Positions 7,301-8,448 of a stretch of 8,448 bases of DNA are shown here, one piece after another. Origin of the DNA: Terriglobales bacterium. GTDB lineage: Bacteria > Acidobacteriota > Terriglobia > Terriglobales > Acidobacteriaceae. The first letter of the stretch is position 1. Each line of letters starts with the position of its first letter. Made by a program: the position numbers and the translations under genes. Under the pieces are notes generated by a model. The model was not told the origin of the DNA. It did no database searches and saw nothing but the letters and a program-made list of their open reading frames with translations. The stretch is taken from contig JAATFE010000460.1 in assembly GCA_015655365.1 (NCBI GenBank), positions 1-8,448 of the forward strand. Direction: 5' to 3'.

Positions 7301-7805
7301 CTCCCGAGATAGTGCCCGCCTGGCCACCGCTCTCGGTATCGATCGAAACCGCGTTGTCTTCTACGACCACGGTTATGGCAGTAGACCCGGCCTTCAACTG
7401 TGCGTTAAAAGCATGCTTCTCGGCAACGTTGAGGACAATGTTATTGCCCTTGAAAGTTTCAAAGCCTTCGGCCGTCACCGTGATCGAGTAGTTTCCAGCC
7501 GTGAGGTTGGTAACGGTGTAGTTGCCGGCGGAGTCGGTCTGCACGGTGCGATCGGCCCCGGCGACGCCGTTCAGCCCGATCATTACAGTGGCATGGGGAA
7601 TCACAGCCCCAGTGGTGTCTGTAACTACGCCGGTAAGAGTCGCCGTCAGTTCTTGCGCGCGCACCATGAGCGGGCAGCACGCAAGAACAACAGCCAGCAG
7701 CCAGAGCAGAGAGAAACGTCCCATGCCGGAACTCTGCCCGCGGGTGGAACTATCGAAAGGAAGCCAACAATCAATAAGTCGTTTGACGTCCGTAGTCATT
7801 GCCAT
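4335..7805 (-). CDS. TonB-dependent outer-membrane receptor with carboxypeptidase-regulatory-like domain (Oar-like)
   Basis: Predicted outer-membrane, TonB-energised transporter of 1,156 residues. The order is: signal peptide with hydrophobic core FSLLWLLAVVLACC (31-44) and likely cleavage at VRA/QE (50/51); a carboxypeptidase-regulatory-like Ig fold (about 54-138; TGVVTDTTGAVIPHATV, GNYTVTNLTAGNYSITV); a plug domain (about 145-280; NGARPTANNWTVDGADI, then SIDAIQEFTLQRGSYDAGYG); and a long beta-barrel ending in the aromatic-terminated strand VAGKFIF. The family is typical of Acidobacteria, where such receptors occur in many copies, usually without SusD. The ATG at 7805 has AGGAGG (7811-7816) five bases upstream, giving an unusual 27-residue stretch before the signal core; Met28 is an alternative with weaker ribosome-site support. 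A terminator follows the gene. GH18 downstream on the same strand hints at an oligosaccharide substrate, but no substrate can be read from the sequence. Confidence 0.94.
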   Translation of the reverse strand: MAMTTDVKRLIDCWLPFDSSTRGQSSGMGRFSLLWLLAVVLACCPLMVRAQELTATLTGVVTDTTGAVIPHATVMIGLNGVAGADRTVQTDSAGNYTVTNLTAGNYSITVTAEGFETFKGNNIVLNVAEKHAFNAQLKAGSTAITVVVEDNAVSIDTESGGQAGTISGVQVRELEISNRNFAMLVTLQPGVVNAGLGDEANTESNTGLAVNGARPTANNWTVDGADINDSGSNQTIVNAPSIDAIQEFTLQRGSYDAGYGRSGGGQVLVATKNGTSTFHGDAYEFVRNTDFNANEWFNKQSGADRQVYHRNDFGYTVGGPIYIPRHYNTNKQKSFFFWSQEWQKQVTPTSGVLPAANDQETQGIIADTLDANGVYHAYVPSGPNTCAGITHDPVAHQSTIPTSCWSQNSSVYNTNVFSKYATSAGTSNYSYAFSAPSNFRQEILRIDHYFNDKWHFYARGLEEKMPYTNVLGLWAGTYPGLSEETVDTPGKNVVGNLTWTISPRMVNEFEFVYSQGTYQAIPLEGEFFNSPTVLSSLTNNWAYKDPYGRTPSLSVNGVGSYLPGNAPYGERNLDRTYFDNLSVTLGKHTLRAGFQFQQMLKTENGAGGNASFTFNNIDVNTSAPWSFGDFLLGDVYNYTQSSKDTVPNLRYINSEVYVQDDWKINHRLTLNLGVRWSRYPSPSDANHTLVNFNPEVFIQANAPVITAAGTYASGNPSTYGNGIIAPKGATCAAAQAIAPLTTCSPFGDTVNPNYNTNFAPRVGFAYNPDGRGITSIRGGFGIFYDRVLNGIWEDDAFFDQPLVQVTTIRNGLFDNISGTGAVVPAKSPNLMIVTGTPAFKVPNYANYNLSVQRQLLSTTTFEIAYVGNVARHMIGTIDINQPTMAARGANPTVDVNAIRPYLGFGHLEAIAPLFTSNYNSLQASLNHKAHGLTLGAAYTWSKSLTTMSADRESGETSNTYNPKMDYGPATSNTPQVAEVSYVYDLPFLRQQHGLEGRVLGGWELSGITSFVSGSSFQANQTGDPFNVNGNNGVGLAQQNGPWATQSTRPNLVAPIQKIKTPAQWFSTSSFQEATGAWGTEKNGSLLGPGVQRWDIAAIKNVKVTERTSFQLRGEFFNAFNHENFQNVDSVISDTSFGAVTSGHAPRIIQVAGKFIF

Positions 7806-7810
7806 CGTAC

Positions 7811-7816
7811 CCTCCT
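7811..7816 (-). promoter_or_regulatory. Shine-Dalgarno of the TonB-dependent receptor
   Basis: AGGAGG on the minus strand lies five bases before the ATG at 7805-7803. It supports that start over an in-frame Met two codons later and Met28. Confidence 0.75.
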
Positions 7817-7856
7817 AAAATTCTGGTGAATGTTCATGCGCGGGGGTTCCCTAAAT

Positions 7857-7880
7857 GCCCCAGGCTACTGCTGCCGGGGC
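7857..7880. repeat. Inverted repeat in the receptor 5' leader
   Basis: GCCCCAG (7857-7863) and CCGGGGC (7874-7880) can pair with one wobble around a 10-base loop. The repeat ends about 50 bases upstream of the receptor start codon. A leader role is possible but not supported by any recognised riboswitch class. Confidence 0.35.
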
Positions 7881-8448
7881 TATGCTCCCGCTCTTGGCTA
7901 CTGTTGACATTGCAAACTGGCGGTCTGGTTCCAGATCGTGCCACCGGAGCGGACCCTGTTTAGAGACGACTCGGCGAAAGCTCCAGACAAAACCTCGCAA
8001 AAATGCCAAAAAGAAACGTAAGAGCGTTATAACTTGCACCAAAATCCAGATTAAGACGGATTCATGCCGGGAGTTATCAGCACATATTCCCCGGACCACA
8101 TATTCATTGGCGAAACGGCATAGTATTCGTTCATCCTCTGAACTGCTCCTTTCTCCCGCGGTCTCGACTGCCTTGTGCCGCACGTCAGGAAATTTTTGCG
8201 TCATGCAGGTTATCCTTTTGCTCGCAATCGAACTATCCGAGCGTTCGGCCAAGTGTCCGGAATTCCAGGTGGACACTTAAAGACTTTTGGCGTAACTGCC
8301 TTGGCCCGCGCCCCAATCAGTCCAAGTAAGAATCCATGAGCGCGCCCTGCCGGGTGCTTCAAACACAAAGGCAGGCAGGTTGACAGAGAGCCAGCCTGCC
8401 CGCCCCCGCGTTTCACGTCGAGTGCCAAGCCGCTACGGATTGAGGCCC
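7881..8448. other. Long region without a convincing gene, upstream of the receptor
   Basis: Open frames of about 140 codons occur on both strands but have no recognisable motifs, lack a ribosome site, and overlap each other almost exactly in antiparallel, so I do not call them. The minus strand could carry the receptor promoter; the best -10-like box I see is TATAAC (8031-8026), with a poor -35 about 17 bases upstream, which would give a leader of roughly 210 bases. Inverted repeats occur at 8251-8278 and about 8370-8400. The 5' part of the gene before this region lies outside the window. Confidence 0.4.
8251..8278. repeat. Perfect 8-bp inverted repeat, possible IS-end relic
   Basis: AAGTGTCC (8251-8258) and GGACACTT (8271-8278) are exact reverse complements around a 12-base centre that itself contains GGAATTCC. 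There is no T run to make a strong terminator on either strand. The GTGTCC/GGACAC arms recall terminal sequences of some insertion sequences, but no transposase is in reach, so this is only a suggestion. Confidence 0.45.

Noticed and set aside
6618..7829. 403-codon plus-strand open frame
   Set aside because: Antisense to the plug and N-terminal region of the receptor; its length reflects codon bias of the real gene, and its translation has no family features.
7851..8280. Two antiparallel frames of about 141 codons upstream of the receptor
   Set aside because: They mirror each other, have no ribosome site or recognised motif, and amino-acid composition looks random.
1..8448. CRISPR array, tRNA or rRNA genes, phage or toxin-antitoxin genes
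   Set aside because: I looked for regularly spaced repeats, cloverleaf-like or rRNA-like sequence and the usual small paired genes and saw none.

Overview
The window looks like accessory carbohydrate-utilisation DNA from a GC-rich Gram-negative bacterium, most likely an acidobacterium. The main clue is the 1,156-residue TonB-dependent receptor with an N-terminal carboxypeptidase-regulatory-like domain and no SusD partner, an architecture greatly expanded in Acidobacteria. The taxonomic call is inference from gene content, not from a marker gene.

Layout. A DeoR-family repressor (1-784, minus strand, a few C-terminal codons beyond the window edge) is divergent from a stand-alone GlmS-isomerase-like SIS sugar-phosphate enzyme (1013-2128, plus). 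They share a 228-bp intergenic region with a consensus -10 box, an AT-rich palindrome, an 8-bp direct repeat and a strong GC hairpin. From 2129 to 2798 there is no intact gene. It holds two decayed minus-strand coding remnants: the N-terminus of an IS1182/IS5-like transposase (about 2201-2338) and what looks like the C-terminal tail of a GH115-type glycoside hydrolase (about 2557-2727). Then come two intact minus-strand genes: an exported GH18 chitinase-like enzyme (2799-4136) and, upstream of it in transcription order, the TonB-dependent receptor (4335-7805). A good intrinsic terminator lies between them. The last ~640 bases hold no convincing gene, only inverted repeats, one of which could be an insertion-sequence end.

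How the genes may work together. GH18 enzymes cut chitin or other beta-1,4-GlcNAc polymers, the receptor could import oligosaccharides across the outer membrane, and a SIS enzyme with GlmS-type catalytic residues under DeoR control would handle an amino-sugar phosphate in the cytoplasm. This suggests an amino-sugar/chitin scavenging locus assembled in a rearranged region. The functional link is inference: the two gene pairs are separated by the remnant zone and share no transcript. I see no clearly novel system. The most useful points are the remnant zone, the Asp-to-Asn change in the GH18 active-site motif, and the regulatory architecture between the DeoR and SIS genes.
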